Below, piece after piece: positions 23,506 through 32,854 of a stretch of 64,000 bases of DNA (position 1 is its first letter; every line of letters starts with the position of its first letter). A model generated the notes under the pieces. That model ran no database searches. It had not been told where the DNA came from and saw nothing but the letters and a program-made list of their open reading frames with translations. Source of the DNA: Clostridia bacterium (GTDB taxonomy: Bacteria; Bacillota; Clostridia; UBA1212); assembly GCA_017444825.1 (NCBI GenBank), contig JAFSVU010000027.1, positions 1 through 64,000 on the forward strand, read 5' to 3'. Made by a program: the position numbers and the translations under genes.

Positions 23506-24762
23506 ATGAATGACCTGAACCTGTTAGCCGTGCTGCTCGCGGCAATGGCATTTGTTATAGGACTGGTTCCGGTCCTCTGCGCGTGCACTGCGGGAGTGCC
23601 GGCTGATGACAGAAATATTGCCGTTGGAACCGGTGAAAACGAGACTGTGGAGCCCCTGTCGACGCCTGTGAACGGGCCTTCTTCCGCAAACGGAAAAGTG
23701 GAGGTCTACCAGCTTGCACCTGAAAAAAACAGCCTGATGATGAGCTACGTCATTAAGACCAAGGAGGGGAAAATCATCGTTATCGACGGAGGCATCGACG
23801 GTGAAGGCCTTGACGCATCCCCCTATCTTCCTGCGGCAATACGTGCCATCCTGGGCCTCGGACAGAACGACCGGTTCGAGATCGACGCCTGGTTCCTGAC
23901 CCATCATCACAAGGACCATTTCTGGGAACTGGCCAAGATGCTCAAGGACTACAAAGAGTCGGACAATTACGTGATCAACAACTTTTACTTCGCATTCCCG
24001 GAGATAGGTGTGGAATGGAAATCATCCGCAGGCGACAAGGATCACGACCTTGAACACGCCAAGGTCCTCTACGCGGCCTTCGACCACTACTACAGCGTCG
24101 TGCCCTTCAAAGGAATTGAAGGCGCCGATATACCCGAGAGCGATTGGAAAAAGCCTGAGGGCTCCGAAAACTATTACTACAACATCATAAACGGCTGTGT
24201 GATAAACGACGAAAACCTGGCAAAAGAGGGGGGGCTTGCCCTTGAGATAGACGGCCTCAGGTTTGAAATACTGCAAAAATGGGAGAAAAAATGCCAGAAC
24301 GTCAATTCGACGTCCACGGTCATCAAAATGTCGTACGGCGGCGCTCACGGTTTTCTTTTCCTTGGCGATTCTTATACCGACAATGCCACCAGGCTCATGA
24401 AAAAATATGCGGAAGATCCGGAGGTGCTTTCGGGGTGCGAGTACATTCAGATGGGGCACCACGGTCAGAACGGTCCCGACAAGAAGTTTTACAAGACTGT
24501 TCAGGCTGAAAACATGATCAGGCTCTGGCCTATCCCCGCATGGGTGTGGAACGTGGACAAGAGCGGCCCGTACAACACGTACCAGACGAGAAAATGGGTG
24601 GGTCTTCCCGAGGACTACAGGGAATTTGAAGCGGAAGGACTCGACAAGACCGGAAGGGACTTCGTGACCGGCCTCTACACGGCTTTCCCGGCGGATCCGA
24701 CGTCGGTGGAGTCCTGGAATGAAGACGTGCTGAACGCCCAGAGGGTGACCTCCTTTGAGTAG
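23506..24762 (+). CDS. Metallo-beta-lactamase-fold lipoprotein (418 aa)
   Basis: An N-terminal hydrophobic segment (residues 5-24) followed by a Cys in VLCAC suggests export, probably as a lipoprotein, although the N-terminus has few basic residues. A tether rich in Thr/Glu/Pro leads to a metallo-beta-lactamase fold: THHHKDHF carries the HxHxDH zinc site, FLFLGDS the bridging Asp and MGHHGQNG the last His. It may be a hydrolase for a surface or envelope ester or phosphodiester, similar to ComEC/Rec2-like lactamase modules; the substrate is unknown. It lies 13 bp after the glycosidase and probably shares its transcript. The TAG stop is followed by an in-frame TGA two codons later. Confidence 0.72.
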   Translation: MNDLNLLAVLLAAMAFVIGLVPVLCACTAGVPADDRNIAVGTGENETVEPLSTPVNGPSSANGKVEVYQLAPEKNSLMMSYVIKTKEGKIIVIDGGIDGEGLDASPYLPAAIRAILGLGQNDRFEIDAWFLTHHHKDHFWELAKMLKDYKESDNYVINNFYFAFPEIGVEWKSSAGDKDHDLEHAKVLYAAFDHYYSVVPFKGIEGADIPESDWKKPEGSENYYYNIINGCVINDENLAKEGGLALEIDGLRFEILQKWEKKCQNVNSTSTVIKMSYGGAHGFLFLGDSYTDNATRLMKKYAEDPEVLSGCEYIQMGHHGQNGPDKKFYKTVQAENMIRLWPIPAWVWNVDKSGPYNTYQTRKWVGLPEDYREFEAEGLDKTGRDFVTGLYTAFPADPTSVESWNEDVLNAQRVTSFE

Positions 24763-24849
24763 CTTTGAGCGCGCCGGGAGACGATCTTTCCGAATCTTAA
24801 AAGAACATTAAACGGCGGGGTCCGTGCGACGCCAATATCAAAAATATTC

Positions 24850-24878
24850 TTTATTTCACAGGGCCGATGTGGTAGAAT
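24850..24878 (+). promoter_or_regulatory. Extended -10 promoter of rhaA
   Basis: TAGAAT (24873-24878) is preceded directly by GTGG, the extended -10 pattern repeated in this window; the -35 position (TTTATT) is poor. It lies about 95 bp before rhaA. Confidence 0.45.
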
Positions 24879-24976
24879 AAGCCGAAAACAACGAACGCGA
24901 ACCGGAGGTGTCTGCCTTGCGGCTTCGTCCGAAGTAAAACATCAAAAAGTTTCAGTACTTTCAGAAGGAGATTTTT

Positions 24977-26230
24977 ATGAACAAAATGTATGAATTAGCG
25001 AAGGCTAAGTACGCTGCATTCGGTGTTGACACCGAAGAGGCTATCAAAAAGCTTGACAGTGTGGCTATCTCTCTGCATTGCTGGCAGGGCGACGACGTTA
25101 CCGGTTTCGACCATGACGGACCTCTCACGGGCGGCATCCAGACCACCGGAAACTACCCCGGAAAAGCAAGAACTCCCGAAGAACTGATGGCTGATATCGA
25201 TAAGGTCATTTCACTGGTTCCCGGAAAGATCAAACTGAACCTCCACGCCTGCTATGCCGTTTTCGAGCCCGGCGAGTACGTCGACAGAGATAAACTTGAG
25301 CCCAAGCACTTCTCAAAGTGGGTGAAATTTGCAAAAGAGAGAAAGCTCGGCATCGATTTCAACCCCACGTACTTCTCCCACCCGATGGTAAAAGACGGCC
25401 TGACCCTCACGAGCCCCGATGAGAAGGTTAGAAAATTCTGGATAGAGCACGGCAAGGCCTGCATCAGGATCTCCGAGTATTTCGCAAAAGAGACGGGCAT
25501 ACCCACCATTATGAACATCTGGATCCCCGACGGCTTTAAAGACGTTCCGGCCGACAGAATGGGCCCCAGAATGCGTTACAAGGATTCGCTGGATCAGATC
25601 CTCTCCGAGCCTTTTGACAAGAACCTTGTTAAACCTACAGTCGAGTCCAAAGTATTCGGAATTGGCGTTGAATCCTACACCGCCGGCTCCGCAGAGTTCA
25701 CTCTCTCCTATGCCGCCACACACGACGGAGTTCTTCCTCTCATGGATAACGGTCACTACCATCCTACAGAGGTCGTCTCCGATAAGATCCCGGCTCTCCT
25801 TTGCTACTATCCCGAGATCGCTCTCCACATCACACGTGGTGTGCGCTGGGATTCGGACCACGTTCTGATCTTCGATGACGAGACCAAGGAAATGGCAAAA
25901 GAGATAGTCCGTTGCGACGCTCTTAACAGAGTTTACATGGCGCTCGACTACTTTGACGCAAGCATTAACCGTATCTCCGCATGGACTGTCGGTGTACGCA
26001 GCTGGCAGAAGGCTCTTCTGAACGCACTCTGCACACCCAATGAGACTCTGAAGAAGCTTCAGGACGAGGCGAACTTCACGAAGCTCATGGTAATGTTCGA
26101 GGAAGTAAAAACTCTTCCCTTCGGCGAGATCTGGGCTGAGTACCTGAGACGTCACGGCCTTGCGGACGACATCTCCTGGTTCGACGAGATCGAAAAGTAT
26201 GAAAAAGAAGTTCTGGCAAAGAGAGTCTGA
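24977..26230 (+). CDS. rhaA: L-rhamnose isomerase
   Basis: Interconverts L-rhamnose and L-rhamnulose. Strong family features: SLHCWQGDDVTGF near the N-terminus, TTGNYPGKART, GKIKLNLHACYA, GIGVESYTAGSAEF, and the metal-site region LMDNGHYHPTE with ITRGVRWDSDHV. 417 aa matches the family. A clear AGAAGGAG ribosome-binding site is present. No rhamnulokinase, aldolase or transporter is adjacent, so the rest of the rhamnose pathway must be elsewhere. Its own promoter and terminator make it monocistronic. Confidence 0.96.
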   Translation: MNKMYELAKAKYAAFGVDTEEAIKKLDSVAISLHCWQGDDVTGFDHDGPLTGGIQTTGNYPGKARTPEELMADIDKVISLVPGKIKLNLHACYAVFEPGEYVDRDKLEPKHFSKWVKFAKERKLGIDFNPTYFSHPMVKDGLTLTSPDEKVRKFWIEHGKACIRISEYFAKETGIPTIMNIWIPDGFKDVPADRMGPRMRYKDSLDQILSEPFDKNLVKPTVESKVFGIGVESYTAGSAEFTLSYAATHDGVLPLMDNGHYHPTEVVSDKIPALLCYYPEIALHITRGVRWDSDHVLIFDDETKEMAKEIVRCDALNRVYMALDYFDASINRISAWTVGVRSWQKALLNALCTPNETLKKLQDEANFTKLMVMFEEVKTLPFGEIWAEYLRRHGLADDISWFDEIEKYEKEVLAKRV

Positions 26231-26274
26231 TAAAGCAGAGACCTGAGCTCCCTGACGGGGGCGTCGGAACAGTC

Positions 26275-26317
26275 AAAAGGGCGGCTTTCCCCGGCGGAAG
26301 GCCGTCTTTGCTGTTTT
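26275..26317 (+). terminator. Terminator after rhaA
   Basis: AAAAGGGCGGC (26275-26285) pairs with GCCGTCTTT (26301-26309) with an inner CTTTCC/GGAAG helix, and is followed by a T-rich stretch. Confidence 0.65.
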
Positions 26318-26366
26318 CGGGGGCTTTTCGAACTGTTTTACAGGAATATTTGGCGCAAAAAAGAAA

Positions 26367-26395
26367 TTGATTTAAACGATCCGGTCTGATATAAT
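26367..26395 (+). promoter_or_regulatory. Promoter of surface protein A
   Basis: TTGATT (26367-26372), 17-bp spacer, perfect TATAAT (26390-26395). The leader to the ATG is about 80 nt. Confidence 0.8.
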
Positions 26396-26480
26396 AAGTA
26401 CATATTTGGTTCTCAATATGATTGCATGAGGAACAGACATGCCATTTTTTGATGATCTTTAGATCAAACAGGAGGATTTT

Positions 26481-27581
26481 ATGAAAAAAGTATTGACCAT
26501 AGTATTGGCGACTGCCTTACTCTTTACTCTTGTCGCAGTACTGCCCGCTTTTGCGGAGACCGAGCAGCTGTGGGTAGACTTTGTGCGCGTTCTTGACTCT
26601 ACGGGTGCTCAGACAGGCGGCGACCTGGTGGCGGGCTTCGGAGCTCAGAATTTCAGTGACACACCGTTCTCTTCCGTGGGAGATATGTCGAAGATCAACG
26701 ACGCAACGTATCTCTTCATTGCAGGCTGGTATGCTCCGCTCAAAGAGATGGCTGATATCGGCTACAGAGTTGACGGCGGCGACGTGGTGTACGGTGATTT
26801 CTCATCATTCAGTCAGGAGACCCGTAACATAATTGCAGGCTGGCCGAATTTTGAAAATGCGGATTTTTACAAGAGCTTCGCAGTACCCGCGCCCCTGCAG
26901 GCAAATTACCATGAAATTGAACTTGTGGCTAAATTCACGGACGGCACAACAAAAGCCATTTATAAGGTTTCCTACAATTCACAGGTTTACAAAAACTACG
27001 AAGGCATACCTCACAACGCTCCTGACGCAACTGCCTGCTGGATAGGAAACCTGAATACAAACGGCCTTGAGTTCACGTTTTCATTCAAAACAGACGTTTC
27101 CTTCTACGCTATAGGCTTTAACACATTCTGGGGCTACCCCAATGCTCCTCTCAAGCTGGTCTTCGAGAGTGACGGACAGGTGGTTAAAGAGGTAGAGTTC
27201 ACAGCTTCAGCTGCAGGCGACGGCGCTCTTTACATTGATTTGGGCGGAATACTTCCCGCAGGTCAGTATGACGTGACCGCTTCCATCACCAGCGACAGAG
27301 TATGGCAGCCCGGTGACGCCGGATATCAGGATGCGCTGAGCGGATGCTACTACTACCATGCAGTGTTCGCCGGAGTTGACAAAGGTATAGCTCTTGACGC
27401 CGATTACTTCACATGCACAAAGGCTCCGATCGCTGTCGATCTTTACTCAACCGCTGTCGGCAGAGGCTTTGTCACGTTCGACACAACGCTCTCTCCTCAA
27501 ACTGCGGATGCTTCGATGATCATTTTCATCGTAGCGGCTGCCGCGATCGCACTTGTGATCCTCAAGAAAAAAGTTTTTTGA
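26481..27581 (+). CDS. Surface protein A: secreted, C-terminally anchored, unknown modules (366 aa)
   Basis: Function not recognised. Signal peptide 1-25 ends in AFA. Residues 29-170 form what I call the GWY module (AGWYAPLKEMADIGYRVDGG at 81-100, then ELVAKFTDGTTKAIYKV). Residues 176-337 form a second module with FKTDVSF, FWGYP and AGDGAL. Both recur in protein B, and GWY also recurs in protein C. The C-terminus is SPQTADAS (338-345), a hydrophobic helix (346-361) and KKK, resembling an LPXTG-like sorting signal. GGAGG lies 6-7 nt before the ATG. Possibly a beta-sandwich adhesin or glycan-binding protein (inference). Confidence 0.75.
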   Translation: MKKVLTIVLATALLFTLVAVLPAFAETEQLWVDFVRVLDSTGAQTGGDLVAGFGAQNFSDTPFSSVGDMSKINDATYLFIAGWYAPLKEMADIGYRVDGGDVVYGDFSSFSQETRNIIAGWPNFENADFYKSFAVPAPLQANYHEIELVAKFTDGTTKAIYKVSYNSQVYKNYEGIPHNAPDATACWIGNLNTNGLEFTFSFKTDVSFYAIGFNTFWGYPNAPLKLVFESDGQVVKEVEFTASAAGDGALYIDLGGILPAGQYDVTASITSDRVWQPGDAGYQDALSGCYYYHAVFAGVDKGIALDADYFTCTKAPIAVDLYSTAVGRGFVTFDTTLSPQTADASMIIFIVAAAAIALVILKKKVF

Positions 27582-27611
27582 TCGGATCGTAAATAACTGT
27601 TGATACGTTAA

Positions 27612-27638
27612 CGGGCGGGGGATTTCTCCCGCCTTTTT
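27612..27638 (+). terminator. Terminator after surface protein A
   Basis: GGCGGG and CCCGCC arms around a short loop, followed by T5. The surrounding 3' region resembles that after protein B. Confidence 0.8.
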
Positions 27639-27717
27639 CATTTTTTTGAACGACCCGTTATTTCGGCATATTTTCGGCAAATTGCCGGATCTTTTCGGGA
27701 AGGGCGGCAAATTATGC

Positions 27718-27747
27718 TTGCTTTGGCGGGTCCCGTTATGCTAAACT
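27718..27747 (+). promoter_or_regulatory. Probable promoter of surface protein B
   Basis: TTGCTT (27718-27723), 18-bp spacer, TAAACT (27742-27747). Confidence 0.5.
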
Positions 27748-27821
27748 AAAACAAATCTTTAGTCTTTCGCGGGATAGTGCCCGGTCTGAGGGATGAATAT
27801 TGAGATCACACAGGAGGAGTT

Positions 27822-29891
27822 ATGAAAAAACTGTTTGGAATGATCATAGTGGTCGCCGCATTGGTTATGCTTGTCACTATACTTCCTGCATTTGCGTCCA
27901 ATGAGATTATTAACGTGGATTGGGTCAAATGCACGAATGCGGAAGGCGGCGACGTAGCGGTTCTTGCACCGGCAAATGCTGTGCCGGACTTCGGAACGCT
28001 GCCACCCGGTGCGATCCTCGGAAACCTTCGTGATGAGGTCGCTGCAGGTGCTACAGATTTCAACATTGTTGCATGGTATATGCCCTGGAAGCCTATGGCT
28101 GACATCGGTCTTCGTATCGACGGCGGAGCTATCAGTTACGACGGCTACGGGTTTTTTAACCAGGATCTGGCTGACGCGATAGTAAGCCTTGCTATGGCTG
28201 ATGCCACTCAGGCGGGATACACTTTCAGGATCGATTTCAGCACTCCGATCCTTGAAGGCAACCACCTGATGGAACTGATCGCAAAATTTACCGACGGTGA
28301 AGAAAAGATAATATACCAGATGTATTACAGCAATTCCGTTGACGTGGCTCTCGGAAAACCTGTATCCGCTACCATCAGGGCTGTCCCGACAGGCGGCGCT
28401 CTCGTTTCCGATAACGTTTTCTGGAATCCGGCTTTTGCCGTAGACGGCTCGGCGATCGTTTTTGACGGAGCCACACAGGGACCTTTGGGACTTTATCTCT
28501 CCACGACTACAGCTGACGTTGACGGCTACCTGACTGTCGACCTCATGGGCACATACAAGCTCAGCTCTGTCGTTGTCGAGGCCATGGGCTTTAACAACAT
28601 CGCTTTCCCGAACACATACAAGGTTCAGGTCTCCAAGGACGGTGCCACCTGGAAGGATATCGGCGGCGAGACGGGCGTACAGCTCAACACCTTCGGCAAG
28701 TACAAAACCATCAACACCACCGAAGAAGCAAGATTCGTGAGAGTAAAGTTTGAAAAGTTCAATCTTCTCCAGGATGGTAATGGTATTTACTATGGTGGGA
28801 TCGGCGAACTGGAAGTTTTCGGAACTCTGATCTCTGCACCGGCGAGCAGATCTATCCTGACGCCTTACACAAACTACACTGCGGGAACGGCGGCTACCGG
28901 CGATACAGGCGGAAATTCCGCATGGTTCGGTTTCTCGACAGGTGACCTTGATTATGCCTTTACATTCAAGACAGACGTTTCGTTCACATCCATCGGTTTA
29001 CCCGGATTCTGGTCGGCTCCCGGAACTCCTCTCACCATTGAGTTCATAAGCAACGGACAGACCGTGCACACCATGAATTACACGACGGCAGGTGACGGAG
29101 CTATCATCCTTGAGCTTGGCAAAGCTCTCCCCAGAGGTCTCTACGACGTCATATTTACCATCAACGACGAAACCATCGACCAGGGCACCGGATATTACAC
29201 CAAGTACACTGTCCTCGGATATGCTACCGACGGTACTCTTAACAACAGTGACTATTTCTATTTCGAGCGCGGAAACGTGGCTCTGGATCTCTACTCTGCG
29301 GATGAAGGGCTCGGATTCGTTCCTCTTGACTACCATTATCCCGAGCGCCGCGATTTCAGCAGCGACGCAGGAGACAGTCTCTCCTACGACCAGATCATTG
29401 TGGACGGCCAGATAGTTGCTGAGGGCAATGACGTCGTGATCGAAACCAAGAAGGCAGGTATTGACGGACGTGACGGAAGCGTTTCCAAGATAGCTCTTTA
29501 CGGCTGGTACGGAAACTCAAATCAGACCACCGCTCAGCTGGGCTACCAGATCAACGGCGGCAGGATCGTCTGGGGCGACTTCTTCATCGACACAGAATCC
29601 GCTGTAACCTCTCTCGGAGCCAACAACCGCAGATTCAAGATTGAATTTGACGTGTCCAATCTGAAGGGCGATAACAACGTCATCTGGGTATGGGCTAAGC
29701 TGGAAAACGGCGACGAGGTCAAACTCAACAGATATGACCGCACCGCGTCAGGCGACAAGGACAGAGAGATCTACGTTACATACAACGGAGTTCCAGGCGT
29801 GAATGCTCCTACGGCAGATGCATCGATGGTCATATTCATCGTTGCCGCTGCGGCTGTGGCACTCGCTGTTCTTAAGAAAAAAGTTTTTTGA
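27822..29891 (+). CDS. Surface protein B: secreted, discoidin domain plus GWY modules (689 aa)
   Basis: Paralogue of the preceding gene with extra domains. Signal peptide 1-25. GWY module 28-170 (VAWYMPWKPMADIGLRIDGG). An F5/8 type C (discoidin) carbohydrate-binding domain lies at 174-335 (VALGKPVSAT, AFAVDG, YKVQVSKDGATWKDIG, RFVRVKF). The FKTDVSF module is at 343-505, and a second GWY copy at 520-656 (YGWYGNSNQTTAQLGYQINGG). The C-terminus is NAPTADAS (661-668), a hydrophobic helix and KKK, almost identical to protein A. The discoidin domain supports binding of polysaccharide or host glycan at the cell surface; the rest is unrecognised. The two genes have separate terminators, so they arose by duplication but are transcribed apart. 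Confidence 0.78.
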   Translation: MKKLFGMIIVVAALVMLVTILPAFASNEIINVDWVKCTNAEGGDVAVLAPANAVPDFGTLPPGAILGNLRDEVAAGATDFNIVAWYMPWKPMADIGLRIDGGAISYDGYGFFNQDLADAIVSLAMADATQAGYTFRIDFSTPILEGNHLMELIAKFTDGEEKIIYQMYYSNSVDVALGKPVSATIRAVPTGGALVSDNVFWNPAFAVDGSAIVFDGATQGPLGLYLSTTTADVDGYLTVDLMGTYKLSSVVVEAMGFNNIAFPNTYKVQVSKDGATWKDIGGETGVQLNTFGKYKTINTTEEARFVRVKFEKFNLLQDGNGIYYGGIGELEVFGTLISAPASRSILTPYTNYTAGTAATGDTGGNSAWFGFSTGDLDYAFTFKTDVSFTSIGLPGFWSAPGTPLTIEFISNGQTVHTMNYTTAGDGAIILELGKALPRGLYDVIFTINDETIDQGTGYYTKYTVLGYATDGTLNNSDYFYFERGNVALDLYSADEGLGFVPLDYHYPERRDFSSDAGDSLSYDQIIVDGQIVAEGNDVVIETKKAGIDGRDGSVSKIALYGWYGNSNQTTAQLGYQINGGRIVWGDFFIDTESAVTSLGANNRRFKIEFDVSNLKGDNNVIWVWAKLENGDEVKLNRYDRTASGDKDREIYVTYNGVPGVNAPTADASMVIFIVAAAAVALAVLKKKVF

Positions 29892-29923
29892 AAGGTCGGC
29901 TGAATAACAGTTGATCGACTGTC

Positions 29924-29952
29924 GGGCGGGAGCTTCTCCCGCCCGTTTTTTG
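29924..29952 (+). terminator. Terminator after surface protein B
   Basis: Perfect 10-bp arms, CGGGCGGGAG (29924-29933) and CTCCCGCCCG (29937-29946), with a 3-nt loop, followed by T6. Confidence 0.92.
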
Positions 29953-29974
29953 GTGTTTCAGGCGGTTTTTCGGG

Positions 29975-30002
29975 TTGCACTCCAGGATTCCCGGGCTAAT
30001 AT
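29975..30002 (+). promoter_or_regulatory. Promoter region of rpsO
   Basis: TTGCAC (29975-29980) lies 16 bp before TAATAT (29997-30002); an overlapping TATAAT at 30002-30007 would need a 21-bp spacer. The leader to rpsO is about 125 nt. Confidence 0.5.
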
Positions 30003-30062
30003 ATAATAAAAATAATACTTGCCTTGGATGCTTATTCGTGATAAAATTCGCTCTAACCGTGC

Positions 30063-30097
30063 CTTTGCCAAGGGAGAATCCTTTGACCCTCGCAAAG
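30063..30097 (+). promoter_or_regulatory. Possible structured leader of rpsO
   Basis: CTTTGC and GCAAAG (ending at 30097) enclose an inner AAGG/CCTT helix shortly before the ribosome-binding site. S15 of many bacteria represses its own mRNA through a leader fold, but I cannot confirm a known S15-binding motif here. Confidence 0.3.
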
Positions 30098-30134
30098 CCA
30101 TTGGCGATTTTAATCCATAAAGGAGATCAAAAAA

Positions 30135-30398
30135 ATGACAAAGGAAAGAAAACAGGAAATCATTAAAACTTTCGGCCGCAAGGAAGGCGATACCGGATCG
30201 CCCGAGGTTCAGGTAGCTATTCTCACAGAGAGAATAAACGACCTTAACGAGCATCTCAAGACTCACAAGAACGACCATCACTCAAGAAGAGGACTTCTTC
30301 TGATGGTTGGTCAGAGACGCGGACTTCTCAACTATCTCACAAAGATCGACGTTCAGAGATACCGTGATCTCATTGAGAAGCTGAATCTCAGAAAGTAA
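30135..30398 (+). CDS. rpsO: 30S ribosomal protein S15
   Basis: Primary 16S rRNA-binding protein of the small subunit platform. The 87-aa sequence matches the family throughout: [34 protein letters not shown] and [10 protein letters not shown]. It has an AAGGAG ribosome-binding site. The rpsO-pnp order is widely conserved; here a hairpin terminator separates the two, so pnp is either partly uncoupled or transcribed by readthrough. Confidence 0.98.
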   Translation: MTKERKQEIIKTFGRKEGDTGSPEVQVAILTERINDLNEHLKTHKNDHHSRRGLLLMVGQRRGLLNYLTKIDVQRYRDLIEKLNLRK

Positions 30399-30407
30399 TT
30401 CCGTTTT

Positions 30408-30447
30408 GCGGGTGCATATCTCTTTCCTGAGGTAGGCATCCGCTTTT
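30408..30447 (+). terminator. Terminator between rpsO and pnp
   Basis: GCGGGTGC (30408-30415) pairs with GCATCCGC (30436-30443) and is followed by TTTT. The short T run suggests partial termination. A further 7-bp hairpin (AACAGCT/AGCTGTT) lies at about 30487-30517 in the pnp leader. Confidence 0.6.
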
Positions 30448-30594
30448 GACGTCTTATCGGAGCCCATTGGTTTTGAAAGGACGGCTAAAACAGCTCATCA
30501 GGCAGCGAAAGCTGTTAATATACAAGATTGGAGGAACTTATCCGGTGGTGGGCCGTAGCGGTTGCTGCGGAAGATCGGGTAAGCAAAAGAGAAA

Positions 30595-32676
30595 ATGTTT
30601 AAAACTTTCACAACAGAGCTTGCGGGCAGAAGACTTACGATAGAGACAGGTAAGATGGCCCAGCTGGCAAACGGCGCGGTTTTGGTAAGGTACGGAGATA
30701 CGGTGGTTATTTCCACAGTTACCGCGTCAAAGACCCCGAGAGACGGCGTGGATTTCTTTCCCCTCAGCGTTGATTACGAGGAGAAGCTCTACTCCGTCGG
30801 AAAGATCCCGGGCGGATTCCTTAAGAGAGAGGGCAAACCTTCCGAGAAGGCCATACTCACGTCGAGAGTTATCGACAGACCTATCAGGCCTCTTTTCCCG
30901 AAGGACCTCAGAAACGACGTCGCAGTCATCAATACCGTTCTTTCGGTGGAGCAGGACAATTCTCCTGAGATCGCCGCTATGATCGGAACCTCCTGCGCTA
31001 TCTCCATCTCCGATATTCCTTTCAACGGACCTATCGGCGGTGTTGTGCTGGGACTGGTTGACGGCGAAGTGGTCATTAACCCCACGTCGAAGCAACGCGA
31101 AAAGAGCGATATGTACGTCACCCTCGCAGGAACCAAGGAAAAGATCACCATGGTGGAAGCAGGCGCCAATGAAGTCCCCGAGAACGTGATGCTGAACGCC
31201 ATCATCAAGGGACACGGCACCATCAAGAAGATCTGCGAATTCATCGAAGGCATCGTGGCGGAAGTCGGAAAACCGAAGTTCTCCTACACATCCTGCGAAG
31301 TGCCCCACGACCTCTTTGAGGATGTGGAAGCCATCGCCCTTGACACAATGAAACAGGCAGTCCTTGCAGTCGATAAGACTGTGCGAGATAACGCCATTGA
31401 CGCTCTCACGGCAGACGTTCAGAGCAAGCTGGCTGAAAAGTATCCCGACAGCAAGTCCGTGATCAACGAAGCTATCTACAAGCTCGAGAAGAAAGTCGTC
31501 AGGAACTACCTCCTCAAGGAGCACAAGAGAGTTGACGGCAGAGCCCTTGACGAGATCAGACCTCTTTCGGCAGAGATCGACATTCTTCCGAGAGTACACG
31601 GCTCAGGTCTTTTCACAAGAGGCCAGACACAAGTCCTCACTATCTGCACCCTTGGTCAGATATCCGAGTACCAGATCCTCGACGGCATCGATGAGGAAGA
31701 CAAGAAGCGCTACATCCATCAGTACAACTTCCCGGGCTACAGCGTAGGCGAAGCCAAGTCCATCAAATCTCCCGGCAGACGTGAGATAGGCCACGGCGCC
31801 CTCGCAGAGAGAGCTCTCGTTCCGGTAATTCCTTCCGAGGAAGAGTTCCCTTATACGTTAAGGCTCGTTTCCGAAGTTCTTTCGTCCAACGGTTCCACAT
31901 CCCAGGGCAGTGTATGCGGCTCCACCCTTGCGCTTATGGCAGCAGGCGTTCCGATCAAGGCTCCCGTTGCAGGTATCTCCTGCGGTCTCGTAACCAATCC
32001 CGATGACGAGAACGACTTCATCACGTTCATGGACATCCAGGGCATCGAGGACTTCTTTGGCGATATGGACTTTAAGGTCGCAGGTACCGAAAAAGGCATC
32101 ACCGCCATCCAGGTGGACATCAAAGTTCAGGGTCTCTCCTACGAAGTCATCCGCCAGGCATTTGAGCTCACCCGCAAGGGTCGTATGAAGATCCTCAACG
32201 AAATCATTCTCCCCTGCATCCCTGAGCCCAGAAAACAGGTATCCAAGTACGCTCCGAAGATATTCCAGATGCAGATCCCCGTTGACAAGATCCGCGACGT
32301 GATCGGCTCCGGCGGAAAGACCATCAACAAGATCATCGAAGCAACAGGCGTAAAGATCGATATCGAAGAGGACGGCAGAATTTTCATCGCCACACCCGAA
32401 GAGGAACTGGCTGAAAAGACAATGAAGATCATCAACGGCATCATCGGAAACCTCGAGGTCGGCGAAGTGTTTGAAGGCCGCGTAACAAGGCTCATGAACT
32501 TCGGTGCATTCGTCGAGTTCCTGCCCGGCGTTGAAGGACTTGTACACATCTCCAAACTCGCCAAGTACCGCGTTGAGCGCGTAGAGGACGTGGTTGCGGA
32601 AGGCGACACCGTCAAAGTCAAGTTCATTGGTTACGACAAGATGGGCAGAGTTGATCTTTCGATCAAGGATGTTTGA
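30595..32676 (+). CDS. pnp: Polyribonucleotide nucleotidyltransferase (PNPase)
   Basis: Phosphorolytic 3'-5' exoribonuclease of mRNA decay. Two RNase PH-like halves are present: the first carries FFPLSVDYEEKLYSVGKIPGG and ILTSRVIDRPIRPLFP, the second carries GQTQVL, YNFPGYSVGE, GRREIGHGALAERAL and SNGSTSQGSVCG. A KH domain (VIGSGGKTINKI, about 560-610) and an S1 domain (RVTRLMNFGAFVEFLPGVEGL, about 622-690) follow. 693 aa, full length. The ribosome-binding site is weak (AGAG just before the ATG), and the leader contains hairpins, as in other pnp genes that control themselves. Confidence 0.97.
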   Translation: MFKTFTTELAGRRLTIETGKMAQLANGAVLVRYGDTVVISTVTASKTPRDGVDFFPLSVDYEEKLYSVGKIPGGFLKREGKPSEKAILTSRVIDRPIRPLFPKDLRNDVAVINTVLSVEQDNSPEIAAMIGTSCAISISDIPFNGPIGGVVLGLVDGEVVINPTSKQREKSDMYVTLAGTKEKITMVEAGANEVPENVMLNAIIKGHGTIKKICEFIEGIVAEVGKPKFSYTSCEVPHDLFEDVEAIALDTMKQAVLAVDKTVRDNAIDALTADVQSKLAEKYPDSKSVINEAIYKLEKKVVRNYLLKEHKRVDGRALDEIRPLSAEIDILPRVHGSGLFTRGQTQVLTICTLGQISEYQILDGIDEEDKKRYIHQYNFPGYSVGEAKSIKSPGRREIGHGALAERALVPVIPSEEEFPYTLRLVSEVLSSNGSTSQGSVCGSTLALMAAGVPIKAPVAGISCGLVTNPDDENDFITFMDIQGIEDFFGDMDFKVAGTEKGITAIQVDIKVQGLSYEVIRQAFELTRKGRMKILNEIILPCIPEPRKQVSKYAPKIFQMQIPVDKIRDVIGSGGKTINKIIEATGVKIDIEEDGRIFIATPEEELAEKTMKIINGIIGNLEVGEVFEGRVTRLMNFGAFVEFLPGVEGLVHISKLAKYRVERVEDVVAEGDTVKVKFIGYDKMGRVDLSIKDV

Positions 32677-32691
32677 CAGGCAACTGCCGTT

Positions 32692-32790
32692 AAGGGGTAC
32701 CGCTTGGGCAGAAGGGAGTGCCGCCCAAAGTAATAAGTGCTAAGTAATAGGTGCTAAAGCGCTAAGTAAAAAAGGTGCTGAGTGCCGGGG
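32692..32790 (+). repeat. Dispersed repeat: GTGCCGC box with 7-bp and GTGCTAA tracts
   Basis: After pnp, GGGGTACCGC and GGGAGTGCCGCCCAAAGTAATAAG are followed by variants of the periodic unit in which GTGCTAA and AGTAATA alternate. It belongs to the family seen at 9.6-10.05 kb, without the 72-bp hairpin block. Confidence 0.75.
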
Positions 32791-32799
32791 AAAAGGGGG

Positions 32800-32830
32800 A
32801 AAGCGTTCGTGGAAATGATGAACGCTTTTT
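32800..32830 (+). terminator. Terminator between pnp and mnmM
   Basis: AAAGCGTTC (32800-32808) pairs with GAACGCTTT (32820-32828) and runs into a T run. Confidence 0.75.
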
Positions 32831-32854
32831 CTCTTAAACAAGGGGTATTTACCG

